Of a stretch of DNA of 64,000 nt, positions 8,738 through 16,069 are shown in pieces. The notes beneath the pieces are model-generated. The model saw only the letters and a program-made list of their open reading frames with translations, had not been told where the DNA came from and searched no databases. This DNA comes from CAYJBH01 sp964369965 (GTDB lineage: Bacteria > Bacillota > Clostridia > Oscillospirales > Ruminococcaceae), in the NCBI GenBank assembly GCA_964369965.1, contig CAYJGF010000007.1, forward strand, positions 1-64,000, in the 5' to 3' direction. The position numbers and the translations under genes were made by a program. Every line of letters begins with the position of its first letter. Positions within the stretch are counted from its first letter, which is position 1.

Positions 8738-9826
8738 TTATATTTTTTTCACCGAATTTTTAACAACGATATCTACATCGATCATGCGTCGATAGTTTTC
8801 ATTTGGATTTTGCATCAACTCCATCAATCCTTCAAAAGCGTATCTGCCGATCTCTGCCTTGGGATGATCCATACTGGTGATAGATACACGATACGCATCG
8901 CCGAACGGCGTGTTGTCAAAGCTGACAAGCGAGTGGTTTTCCGGCACCGACAGTCCCTGTTCAAAGAGAATGTCGGCGATGATAAGAGCTATATCATCGT
9001 TATAACAGATGGTTGCGGTTGTCTTTTCAAGGCGTTTAAAATACTCATTGTGCAGAACCTTATTTTGAATAATCTCCTTTTCGTCCTGGGTGGACAACCA
9101 GAATATTTCGTTTTCATCCGGCTCGAGACCCGAGTGCACAATCGCACGCATCATACCCTTATAGCGCAACAGTCCTTGGATATCGTCCGATTTGAACACA
9201 CCGCTTATCATCTTGTGACCGTTGTTTATAAGGTGCATCGCCGCATCATACCCTGCTTTTTCATCGTTAGCCACTACGTAGTTATCGCTAAAACCGCTTA
9301 TACATCCGTGGATAAAAACGATGGGAATTCTTCTTTTATTTAGCTGTTCATACAGGTCGAGATTTATAGAGGGGAGAGCACTTTTTGACGGCTCGATGAT
9401 GACCCCGGCGATGTCGGTGTTGGTGATGTCTATAAGGCATTGCCGCTCCTTAAACACCCTGTTGTGGGTACATTTTAAAATAATATTATAGCCACTGCGA
9501 CTTGCGAGGTTTTCTATTGCATCGACTATCTGCGGTTTTAGATGGTTGTTCAGATAAGATACAATAACATATATGGTTTTTGATGTTTTAATCTCGACCC
9601 CACTGAACGACTCCTCCCATTTTACAAACGAGCCTTTGCCATGCTCGGTATAGATAATATTTTCAGCGGTAAGCTTGTTCAACGCGGCGCGCACAGTGTG
9701 TCGGCTCACATTAAACTTTTTCATGAGCTGACTTTCGGAATAAATCATATCCCCAAGTCTCAATGTACCGATACTGATTTCATTCTTGATATAGTTCATT
9801 ATCAGTTGGTATTTTAGCTGTTTCAT
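8738..9826 (-). CDS. GntR-type repressor with LacI-like sensor domain (AraR family)
   Basis: 362 residues, the length typical of AraR. The N-terminal winged helix (residues 1-70) contains YSESQLMKKFNVSRHTVRAA, the GntR recognition helix. From about residue 80 a periplasmic-binding-protein-like effector domain follows (IYVIVSYLNNHLKPQIVDAI, GVIIEPSK, ISGVFKSDDIQGLLRYKGMM). The effector is probably a sugar, and binding it would release DNA. The gene leads the dehydrogenase transcript and lies upstream of the glycan operon whose promoter carries ACAAGT repeats. Its own promoter overlaps a palindrome, which suggests autoregulation. Confidence 0.88.
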   Translation of the reverse strand: MKQLKYQLIMNYIKNEISIGTLRLGDMIYSESQLMKKFNVSRHTVRAALNKLTAENIIYTEHGKGSFVKWEESFSGVEIKTSKTIYVIVSYLNNHLKPQIVDAIENLASRSGYNIILKCTHNRVFKERQCLIDITNTDIAGVIIEPSKSALPSINLDLYEQLNKRRIPIVFIHGCISGFSDNYVVANDEKAGYDAAMHLINNGHKMISGVFKSDDIQGLLRYKGMMRAIVHSGLEPDENEIFWLSTQDEKEIIQNKVLHNEYFKRLEKTTATICYNDDIALIIADILFEQGLSVPENHSLVSFDNTPFGDAYRVSITSMDHPKAEIGRYAFEGLMELMQNPNENYRRMIDVDIVVKNSVKKI

Positions 9827-9841
9827 AAATCTTCTCTACAA

Positions 9842-9887
9842 ACACATACGTATAAGTGTATTGTAACATATAAAAATAAAAATGCAA
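9842..9887 (-). promoter_or_regulatory. Promoter of the AraR-like repressor gene with adjacent palindrome
   Basis: On the minus strand TTGCAT (9882-9887) and TACAAT (9860-9865) are separated by 16 bases. Directly downstream lies the quasi-palindrome ACACATACGTATAAGTGT (9842-9859) with an ATACGTAT core. Its position at the expected transcription start fits an operator for self-repression. Confidence 0.5.
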
Positions 9888-9933
9888 GTACTAATTTAAA
9901 AACATATTCTGCATTGAGAAATTTATTACAGTT

Positions 9934-10110
9934 TCACCACTTAAAATATAAAAGCGAATCAACATCCACCCCATCTTTTATCACCTCAAAATGCAGATGA
10001 TTTCCGGTGGAATTGCCTGCCTGGCCTACATATCCTATCACCTCGCCTTTTTGCACCGGTTGACCTGCCTCGATACTTACCAACCGATTATACTCGTGCA
10101 ACTTTGCGAG
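9934..10110 (-). pseudogene. 3' remnant of an M23 (LytM-type) peptidoglycan peptidase gene
   Basis: The reading frame ends at 9934 and encodes the last part of an M23 domain: RLVSIEAGQPVQKGEVIGYV, then GNSTGNHLHFEV with the HLHFEV zinc/catalytic motif. Upstream of about 10110 the frame runs into sequence that belongs to an IS110-type transposase on the other strand, so the N-terminal part, including the first zinc ligands and any export signal, is lost. A functional enzyme is not expected. The intact family cuts peptide cross-bridges in the cell wall. Confidence 0.8.
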
Positions 10111-10118
10111 TTTTTTCC

Positions 10119-10910
10119 CGCCAGTATGATAAATATTCAAAGCTAAGAAAGACCTTGAAAAACAATTTGATTTCACTTTTAGACAGGACGTTCCCCGATG
10201 TTAACAAATTGTTTACCAGCCCACCACAGGCGGATGGTCACGAAAAATGGATTAATTTTGCTAAGAAATTTCGGCATTGTGAGTGCATTTGCTCTCTTTC
10301 TCAAAACGAATTTGCCAAACGATATCACAAGTGGTGTAAACGCAACGGCTACAATTACAGTGCGGAAAAGGCTTTTGAGCTTTATGCCGATGCCTGTGGT
10401 CACGTCAGCGTGCTCCCACGCACCGACTCGGTTAAAGCTTTAGTAACTACAGCTATTTCTCAACTGCTATCCATTTGCGAAACGTTGGCTTCGATTAAAA
10501 CTGAAATGACAGCTCTTGCAAAACAACTGCCGGAGTATGACACCGTCATCTCAATGTACGGTGTCGGTGAGACCATCGCTCCCCAACTAATCGCTGAAAT
10601 AGGCGAGGTTTCTCGTTTCAGAAAGGCTTCTTCTTTAGTAGCTTTTGACGGGGTTGATGCACCGCCTTACCAATCGGGAACCGTTGATATCAAAAGCAGA
10701 AAAATCTCTAAACGTGGCTCTGCTCCTTTACGACGTGTCCTTTTTCAGATTGCCTCTTGTCACGTTTTAAATTCTCCTGTTGATAAACCTATCTACAACT
10801 TTATTGACAAAAAACATGCCGAGGGTAAACATTATCTTTGCTATATGATTGCTGCCTGTAACAAGTTTTTGCGTATCTACTACGCTAAGGTTAATGCTGT
10901 TTTAAGTTAG
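10119..10910 (+). pseudogene. IS110-family transposase, 5'-truncated
   Basis: About 263 residues remain of a protein normally near 400. The retained part includes the coiled linker (KYSKLRKTLKNNLISLLDRT) and the Transposase_20 domain with MYGVGETIAPQLIAEIGEVS and FDGVDAPPYQSGT, then the serine-site region near ISKRGSAPLRR. The N-terminal RuvC-like DEDD domain is missing. A TTG at 10104 opens the frame, but residues before about 10119 are not transposase-like. The enzyme should be inactive. The same junction truncates the M23 gene on the other strand, so a deletion or rearrangement removed both 5' ends. Confidence 0.85.
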
Positions 10911-10952
10911 TAATTTCGATATTATTTTTGCAACCGTGGGTTAAAAAATAGA

Positions 10953-11097
10953 ACTAAACATAGAAATCGTCTTTATAGTCAAAACACTTAAAATCAAACA
11001 AATCTCTGCTCACAAAACCCATAGACGACAGCTTTTGTGAGCCTTTCTTTGGTGATTTTTAAAGTGTTTAGACTCTACTGATTCACTATTGTTTAGT
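10953..11097 (+). ncRNA. Candidate structured RNA or end structure downstream of the IS110 transposase
   Basis: Three nested inverted repeats fold this segment into one long arm: 10953-10963 with 11086-11097, 10977-10989 with 11062-11074 (12 of 13 positions pair), and 10008-style inner stem at 11008-11017 with 11033-11042 (10 of 10). IS110 elements encode bridge/seeker RNAs in their non-coding ends, and in the IS1111 group these lie downstream of the transposase. Whether this is such an RNA, or a DNA-level end structure, cannot be settled here. No open frame explains it. Confidence 0.4.
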
Positions 11098-11192
11098 CCT
11101 ATTGTAACAGGAAATTACGTCTCACGCCTTGAGAAAAAGACTATTGAGAAACTTCGTGGAGAGATGCGGTAGCGGTTGGACTGCAAGGATTT

Positions 11193-11762
11193 TTACTGCA
11201 TCTCTCTCGCCAAATACTCCTCAAACGCATTGTCAAAGTCGGATGAAATAAAGCTGTATTCGGCGCCGTTCACCTGCATTGGCACTATCTTGTCACCGCT
11301 GTAGTTGACAATTAACACGTCCTCACGCTCCTCGATTATACCCATGTATTCGCCGGTGTCGATCTCGGGAGAATATATTCCCACTTCATAAACTCCATTT
11401 GAGACAAGCGCGACACTTGTTATATAATAGGGGAAAAAGCCACCGCTCTCGTAAATCCCGGCAAGATATGTGGGCGCACCCTCCTCATCGCGCTCAAAGA
11501 GCAAGAAGTTGCCGCCATCACCGTTCCAATATCCCTGCATTTCGGCAAAAAAACTCTCCACATCATAGTCTGTCATGTCATGAGAAGAGGATGGGGCATC
11601 GCTATTCAGGACAACGGTATTTTGCTCATGTTGTTGTGTTTGACCCTCACTTTCAGTCGTCACCTGCGTGCTTTGCGGATCGGAAGCTGTGTTTAGAACG
11701 GTGAGCAGTGAACAACCGGTGAGTGAAAACAGCGCTAAAGTTATTGCAAATATTCTCCTCAT
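11193..11762 (-). CDS. Small lipoprotein of unknown function
   Basis: 189 residues. The signal peptide ends in the lipobox LTGC (Cys17), so it should be anchored outside the membrane. Residues about 25-60 are a polar Ser/Thr/Gln linker. The rest is a compact domain with SFFAEMQGYWNGDGGNFLLF and later GYWN/GVYEVGIYSPE-type beta strands, resembling small lipocalin-like or beta-barrel lipoprotein domains, but no family is recognised. It starts 11 bases after trxB with a GAGGTG ribosome site, so it is co-transcribed with that gene. A role in envelope redox or stress is possible but unsupported. Confidence 0.7.
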   Translation of the reverse strand: MRRIFAITLALFSLTGCSLLTVLNTASDPQSTQVTTESEGQTQQHEQNTVVLNSDAPSSSHDMTDYDVESFFAEMQGYWNGDGGNFLLFERDEEGAPTYLAGIYESGGFFPYYITSVALVSNGVYEVGIYSPEIDTGEYMGIIEEREDVLIVNYSGDKIVPMQVNGAEYSFISSDFDNAFEEYLAREMQ

Positions 11763-11773
11763 TTTTCACCTCA

Positions 11774-12682
11774 TTAATATCCATAAAGCCCGTGTCGTAT
11801 CGAGGTCACTGCGCTTGCGCCGTCTGCCACCGCCGTTGTTATCTGCCGTAGAGGTTTTGTGCGCAGGTCACCGGCGACAAAAAGCCCTTTGAGCGAGCTC
11901 TCACACCCCTCGTCCGCCACGACGTAACCGTGGGGGTCAAGAGATACCATCTCCTTTATCAGCGCAGTTTCCGGCGTGGTGCCGACCGCAATGAATACTC
12001 CGTCTGTCGATATCTCACTCTCGTTGCCGTCGGTGTTTTTTAGGCTAAGCCCACTTACACGTTCCTCCCCCAAAATGTCGAGGACGTTAGTGTTCCATAT
12101 AATTTCGACGTTTTTACATTCAAACAACTTTTTTTCAAGATAAGAACCGGCGCGCAGTTTGTCACGTCGATGTATTAAATACACCTTTTCACACAGGGCG
12201 CTAAGATAAATTGCATCCTCAACCGCTGTGTAACTGCCGCCCACAACCGCGGTCGTCTTGCCCTTATAAAATGCGCCGTCACAGGTCGCACAGTAAGACA
12301 CACCTTTGCCCGCAAGGCGTTTTTCACCCTCAACACCCAGTTTGCGATAGACCGCACCGGTGGCTATCAACACCGTCCGACACTCGACATTTTCGTCGTC
12401 TGCTTTTACAATAAATCCATCCGAGGTCTTTTCGATTGATTTAACCGTTTTAGTTTTGATAACCACACCCATCTTATCGGCGTGTTCCTTAAACTTCATG
12501 CCCATGTCAAAACCGTTGATGCCGGGCAGACCGAGATAGTTATCCACCTCATAGGTCAACAGCACCTGACCGCCTGCAACATAGTTGCTCTCATATATTT
12601 CGATATCAAGTCCGGCGCGCACCGCATATATTGCCGCCGAAAGACCGGCAGGTCCTGCACCTACAATGACTAAATCTTTCAT
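11774..12682 (-). CDS. trxB: Thioredoxin reductase (FAD/NADPH disulfide reductase)
   Basis: 302 residues, the normal bacterial TrxB length. The FAD motif VGAGPAGLSAAIYA lies at residues 7-20. The redox-active pair is Cys131/Cys134 in YCATCDGAFYKGK. The NADPH part has HRRDKLRAG. The nucleotide-binding glycine loop reads VVGGSYTAVEDA, with Ser150 where most family members have a third Gly; this may be neutral or may alter the cofactor pocket. The FAD-contact GLFVAGDLRTKPLRQ is at the C-terminus. It keeps thioredoxin reduced in the cytoplasm. No thioredoxin gene is adjacent. A strong terminator sits just upstream of its ribosome site. Confidence 0.9.
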   Translation of the reverse strand: MKDLVIVGAGPAGLSAAIYAVRAGLDIEIYESNYVAGGQVLLTYEVDNYLGLPGINGFDMGMKFKEHADKMGVVIKTKTVKSIEKTSDGFIVKADDENVECRTVLIATGAVYRKLGVEGEKRLAGKGVSYCATCDGAFYKGKTTAVVGGSYTAVEDAIYLSALCEKVYLIHRRDKLRAGSYLEKKLFECKNVEIIWNTNVLDILGEERVSGLSLKNTDGNESEISTDGVFIAVGTTPETALIKEMVSLDPHGYVVADEGCESSLKGLFVAGDLRTKPLRQITTAVADGASAVTSIRHGLYGY

Positions 12683-12698
12683 ACTTTACCTCCTTTTT

Positions 12699-12734
12699 AA
12701 AAAAGGATTGGAACAATTTGCATGTTCCAATCCT
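12699..12734 (-). terminator. Intrinsic terminator of the chemoreceptor gene, directly upstream of trxB
   Basis: Perfect 12-base arms (12704-12715 and 12723-12734) with a seven-base loop, followed on the minus strand by six Ts. It ends only about 17 bases before the start codon of trxB, which leaves no room for a separate promoter between them. Confidence 0.85.
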
Positions 12735-12751
12735 AAAAATTAACAAGTTGC

Positions 12752-14512
12752 TTAATATTTATCGCTGTAATCCGCGGTCATGGTGTGCGATACCGGTGAT
12801 GATACCGACCCTTGAGAAAAATTCTCTTTGCCGCCTATGAGTTTGAAGTCGGAGATCAGATTTTTGAGCATGTCGGATTGGCTGAACAGCTCCTCGCTCG
12901 CCGCCGCACTCTCCTCACTGGTTGCGGAGTTGGTTTGAACCACCTGAGATATCTGGTCAAGACCTACGTTAACCTGCTCTATGGATATAGCCTGCTCGTT
13001 AGTCGCCTCCTGAATTTCACCCATAACGACCGTGGTGCTGGTTACGCCGGCAACAACATTTTCAAGGTCTGTCGCAGTGACACGTGCCATATTTGCGCCG
13101 TCCTCGATGGCACGGATAGAGCCCTCAATAAGCTCGGTTGTGCTCTTTGCCGCCTGTGCGGATTTGCCGGCAAGATTGCGAACCTCGTCCGCGACGACCG
13201 CAAAACCTTTGCCTGCCGCACCTGCTCTTGCCGCCTCAACCGCCGCGTTGAGCGCTAAGATGTTTGTCTGGAAAGCGATATCTTCAATTGTTTTGATGAT
13301 ATTGGATATCTCTTTAGACTTGGATTCAATCTCGGTCATGGAGGTCATGAGATCCTCCATATGCGTATTGCTGGTGTTGACCGCCTCGACCACACCTGCT
13401 GCCATTCCGCCCGCTTTGTCACAGTTGGCGGCATTGTGTTTGACCTGCTCGGTAATGGTAGAGATGGACGCCGCAAGTTCCTGCAGAGAACTTGCCTGCT
13501 CTATAGCACCCTGCGCAAGAGCCTGAGAACCGGTGGAAACCTGGTCGGAACCGGAGGCAACCTGAGAGGAAACATTCCCTATCTGCCCCATCACATCCGA
13601 TATTACGTCACCGAATCTCCTGAAAGATGCTTCTATAGCTTGAAAATCGCCACGGAAAGGGACCGTTGCAGCCGGAACTATGAAGTTCTTTTCCGCAAAC
13701 ATGCCCATAACCTTGGTTATGTCACCGATATAGGCGTTGATGGTGTCGCAGGACTCTTTAAACTGTTTTACTACCAAGCCTAACTCGTCGTTCGAGTCAT
13801 AATTGACCTCTATATTGAGGTTGCCGGCATATATCTGCTCCGAGATTTTTGTCAGCTCACCCACCGGTGTGAGAATTCCTTTAACAAGTATAACTACCAC
13901 AACTGCACTGAATATTAGGCTGAATATAATCGCACCGTAAACCACCATTGCGATTATTTCGGTCATCTCGGCGGCGGAGGTGACGGCGGTGCTCGCCGCT
14001 GTGTCCTCAATGTCACTAAACTTGGCTATTTCATCAAAAACGGTGTTAAGTACGGGATAGTATTCATCAGTAAGCATGACGAACGCGCGAGCGGAATCCT
14101 CCGGGATGTTCGCCTCTGCAAGGGATACAATCTCGGCACGCAAAGCAGCCGCCTGATCCAAAGCGGTGTTTAACGTTGCAAAATCACTCTGGCTGCCGGA
14201 GTAACCGGATTTATATTCATTTATCATCTCAATTGCATGTGTTGCCTCGGCGGTCGCCTGATCCAGCAACCTCAATGTATCCTCCGTCGTCTCAGACATG
14301 AGGGCGCCTGCCATGGAGGCTTTGAGCGCATTCAGCCCGGTTTGTGTCTCCCAAAGGAGTACAATATCCGGCAAGTTTTCATTGCCAATAACACTAAGTG
14401 AGTCGTTTGTTGAGTTGAGTGTCGACACCGTCACAAACGATGTAATGGTCAGCAATGCCACAATAATAGCAATCGAACCTATCAGTTTGGTGCGAATTTT
14501 CATGTTTTTCAT
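12752..14512 (-). CDS. Methyl-accepting chemotaxis protein
   Basis: 586 residues from the ATG at 14512. Order: membrane span 1 (about 8-30), four-helix-bundle-type ligand domain, span 2 (about 185-207, AMVVYGAIIFSLIFSAVVVV), HAMP region, then the signalling hairpin with the highly conserved tip DIAFQTNILALNAAVEAARA and GKGFAVVADEVRNLA. It would sense a small molecule and control CheA. The frame is open for 46 codons further upstream, but that stretch is encoded by the MITE-like repeat and lacks membrane or ribosome-site features. The ATG at 14512 has GAAAGGA upstream and begins a proper MKNMKIRTK signal-anchor start. Confidence 0.92.
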   Translation of the reverse strand: MKNMKIRTKLIGSIAIIVALLTITSFVTVSTLNSTNDSLSVIGNENLPDIVLLWETQTGLNALKASMAGALMSETTEDTLRLLDQATAEATHAIEMINEYKSGYSGSQSDFATLNTALDQAAALRAEIVSLAEANIPEDSARAFVMLTDEYYPVLNTVFDEIAKFSDIEDTAASTAVTSAAEMTEIIAMVVYGAIIFSLIFSAVVVVILVKGILTPVGELTKISEQIYAGNLNIEVNYDSNDELGLVVKQFKESCDTINAYIGDITKVMGMFAEKNFIVPAATVPFRGDFQAIEASFRRFGDVISDVMGQIGNVSSQVASGSDQVSTGSQALAQGAIEQASSLQELAASISTITEQVKHNAANCDKAGGMAAGVVEAVNTSNTHMEDLMTSMTEIESKSKEISNIIKTIEDIAFQTNILALNAAVEAARAGAAGKGFAVVADEVRNLAGKSAQAAKSTTELIEGSIRAIEDGANMARVTATDLENVVAGVTSTTVVMGEIQEATNEQAISIEQVNVGLDQISQVVQTNSATSEESAAASEELFSQSDMLKNLISDFKLIGGKENFSQGSVSSPVSHTMTADYSDKY

Positions 14513-14532
14513 GTAGACCGTCGTTCCTTTCA

Positions 14533-14562
14533 ATTTTAATTTAGTTTGTTTTGTATAGTCAA
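14533..14562 (-). promoter_or_regulatory. Possible promoter of the chemoreceptor gene
   Basis: On the minus strand TTGACT (14557-14562) and TAAAAT (14533-14538) are 18 bases apart, with a leader of about 20 bases to the ATG at 14512. The spacing is slightly long. It lies between the MITE-like element and the gene. Confidence 0.4.
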
Positions 14563-14584
14563 TTAATTTGAAAAACGCTACAGA

Positions 14585-14765
14585 TTGGCGAGCAGAATTT
14601 TCACCTATCAAGGCGGAGGATACGTGCGCTACGCGCGGTTCCTTTAACAATCCACAGGATTGTTAATTTTGCCACTGGCAAAACCGAAACATACTTTCGT
14701 ATTCCGATTGACAGACAACTAATTGTCATAATGACAATTATGATAGATGGAATTTCTGCCGCCAA
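14585..14765. repeat. MITE-like element with about 25-base imperfect terminal inverted repeats
   Basis: The left end TTGGCGAGCAGAA (14585 on) matches the complement of the right end at 14741-14765 (TTGGCG-GCAGAA...), continuing through CACCTATCA/CATCTATCA, with roughly 21 of 25 positions alike. Inside are shorter palindromes: AACAATCC/GGATTGTT, TTTTGCC/GGCAAAA and AATTGTCAT/ATGACAATT. No coding capacity beyond a chance frame. It occupies much of the 460-base gap between the chemoreceptor and the URO-D-like gene; the rest (14766-14972) is AT-rich sequence in which I see nothing firm. Confidence 0.65.
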
Positions 14766-14972
14766 GATGTGGTGGATTTCAAGTTAAGTGACTATAATAT
14801 ATTTCATCGTTATAAAAACGAATTTCCCTCTTTAATTATACATCACATTATTATTGAGGTCAACAGCTTATATGACAAAAAACGACAGTGATGTGTATTC
14901 GCGCGTTTTATACACAAATTTCACACTATTACAATAAAAAGTGCGTTATCTTATATTACTTCAGTATCGAAT

Positions 14973-16043
14973 TTATGGCTTGTACCGAAATTTATCCGCC
15001 ATTGCAACCAACTCCCGTGCTTGATCTTCACTCTCGGCGTCGATACAGTACATTACGCCCTCCGGCGGCACCAGCTCCAGCAGGGTTTTCAGCTCGAAAG
15101 GCTCGGCTTTGATCTGCACCGATTTGCCCGCATTTTGTATCTTTTTAATAACATCAATCCAGTGCACAGCGGTAGGTTGACCGGCGCCGTATACCCACTG
15201 TATGCCTTTGAGCTCCTTTATCTGCAACAGTCGGTCGAGGTGTTTGAGTGCGTCCGGCCCGTCGAGATGATAGACACTCGCGTCGAGGAACTTTATTTCC
15301 TCAACAAGCTCCGGTATGACAAAATCCTCAAACATCTGCTCACTTATCATGCAGGAGAAGTCACAGCTGGTCACATACCAGCGCCCCGGGTGCCATATCC
15401 CCATCCAGTTGGTGGTGCCGCCCTGATATTTTGAGGTGATGGCATAGTGGTCGTCATAAACCTCCTTAAATCCGTCCAGAAGGGCAAAAGCGCCCTTGCA
15501 GAAAAACTCGGGATTGTCGAGGGTGTCGATACACAGCTCCTGCGGACCACGCATGGCGACCAAGGCATCGACACCGGGGTGCAGGTCGGTCACACCGACA
15601 ATAAACTTATCCCGTGCATACTCGGTGAGCGCCGTGGTCATCTCGTTAATCTTTTTGTAGTATTCACCGTCCTTTTTCAGCGAAATACCGGTGAAATTTT
15701 CCACGTCATCATCGGTCATAAACGGCTCCGCCCAACTGGTGTCCTCCCCAAACTCCAGCTCGGTGCCATAGAGCGCGGCGAAGATATCGGGCCCGAGGTT
15801 TGCCCAGTGTTGCGGCAGTGCATCGCCTGCAAAATATACGTTTTGCATCTTATGTTCGGCACATTTCAGAAGGAATTCAACATCGCACCATCGCTCTTTG
15901 AGTGTCGCGTGGTTTGATATAGGGTCGGGTTTTGCGCCGTCTTTCGGTGCGATTATGCTGAGAACTGGGCGGTCGTGATTTTCCCTCGCCCAAAATTCGG
16001 CATGTTTTTTTGTTATAGCGTCAAAATTTTCACAGTAGAGCAT
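14973..16043 (-). CDS. URO-D-fold protein (uroporphyrinogen decarboxylase / corrinoid methyltransferase superfamily), copy 1
   Basis: 356 residues. Features of the superfamily: MRGPQELCIDTLDNPEF in the middle (helix-binding region), TTNWMGIWHPGRWYVTSCDF, then the C-terminal VYHLDGPDALKHLDRLL and AGQPTAVHWIDVIKKIQ barrel strands. It lacks the Cys of the HxCG-type zinc site that MtaA-like methyltransferases use, although the His (YHLDG) is kept. True heme-pathway HemE motifs are absent. It is the last gene of the importer/two-component operon, 26 bases after its paralogue. Relatives are often found beside sugar importers. The reaction is unknown; sugar isomerisation, decarboxylation or methyl transfer are all open. 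Confidence 0.75.
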   Translation of the reverse strand: MLYCENFDAITKKHAEFWARENHDRPVLSIIAPKDGAKPDPISNHATLKERWCDVEFLLKCAEHKMQNVYFAGDALPQHWANLGPDIFAALYGTELEFGEDTSWAEPFMTDDDVENFTGISLKKDGEYYKKINEMTTALTEYARDKFIVGVTDLHPGVDALVAMRGPQELCIDTLDNPEFFCKGAFALLDGFKEVYDDHYAITSKYQGGTTNWMGIWHPGRWYVTSCDFSCMISEQMFEDFVIPELVEEIKFLDASVYHLDGPDALKHLDRLLQIKELKGIQWVYGAGQPTAVHWIDVIKKIQNAGKSVQIKAEPFELKTLLELVPPEGVMYCIDAESEDQARELVAMADKFRYKP

Positions 16044-16069
16044 TTTATTTCCTTTCTACATTTTCTTGA

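Larger units (their letters stand above)
10111..11097 (+). mobile_element. Remnant of an IS110-family insertion sequence (left end missing)
   Basis: It contains the C-terminal two thirds of an IS110-type transposase followed by about 190 bases of structured non-coding DNA. The left end and the catalytic N-terminal DEDD domain are absent. IS110 elements lack classical terminal inverted repeats, so the right boundary is estimated from the end of the folded segment and is uncertain. Confidence 0.75.

Noticed and set aside
11098..11172. Short plus-strand frame reading IVTGNYVSRLEKKTIEKLRG
   Set aside because: It could be the tail of another lost gene, but it is too short and has no recognisable family; not annotated.
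14513..14650. Upstream extension of the chemoreceptor frame (46 codons)
   Set aside because: It is translation of the MITE-like repeat, has no ribosome site and would place a hydrophilic stretch before the signal anchor.
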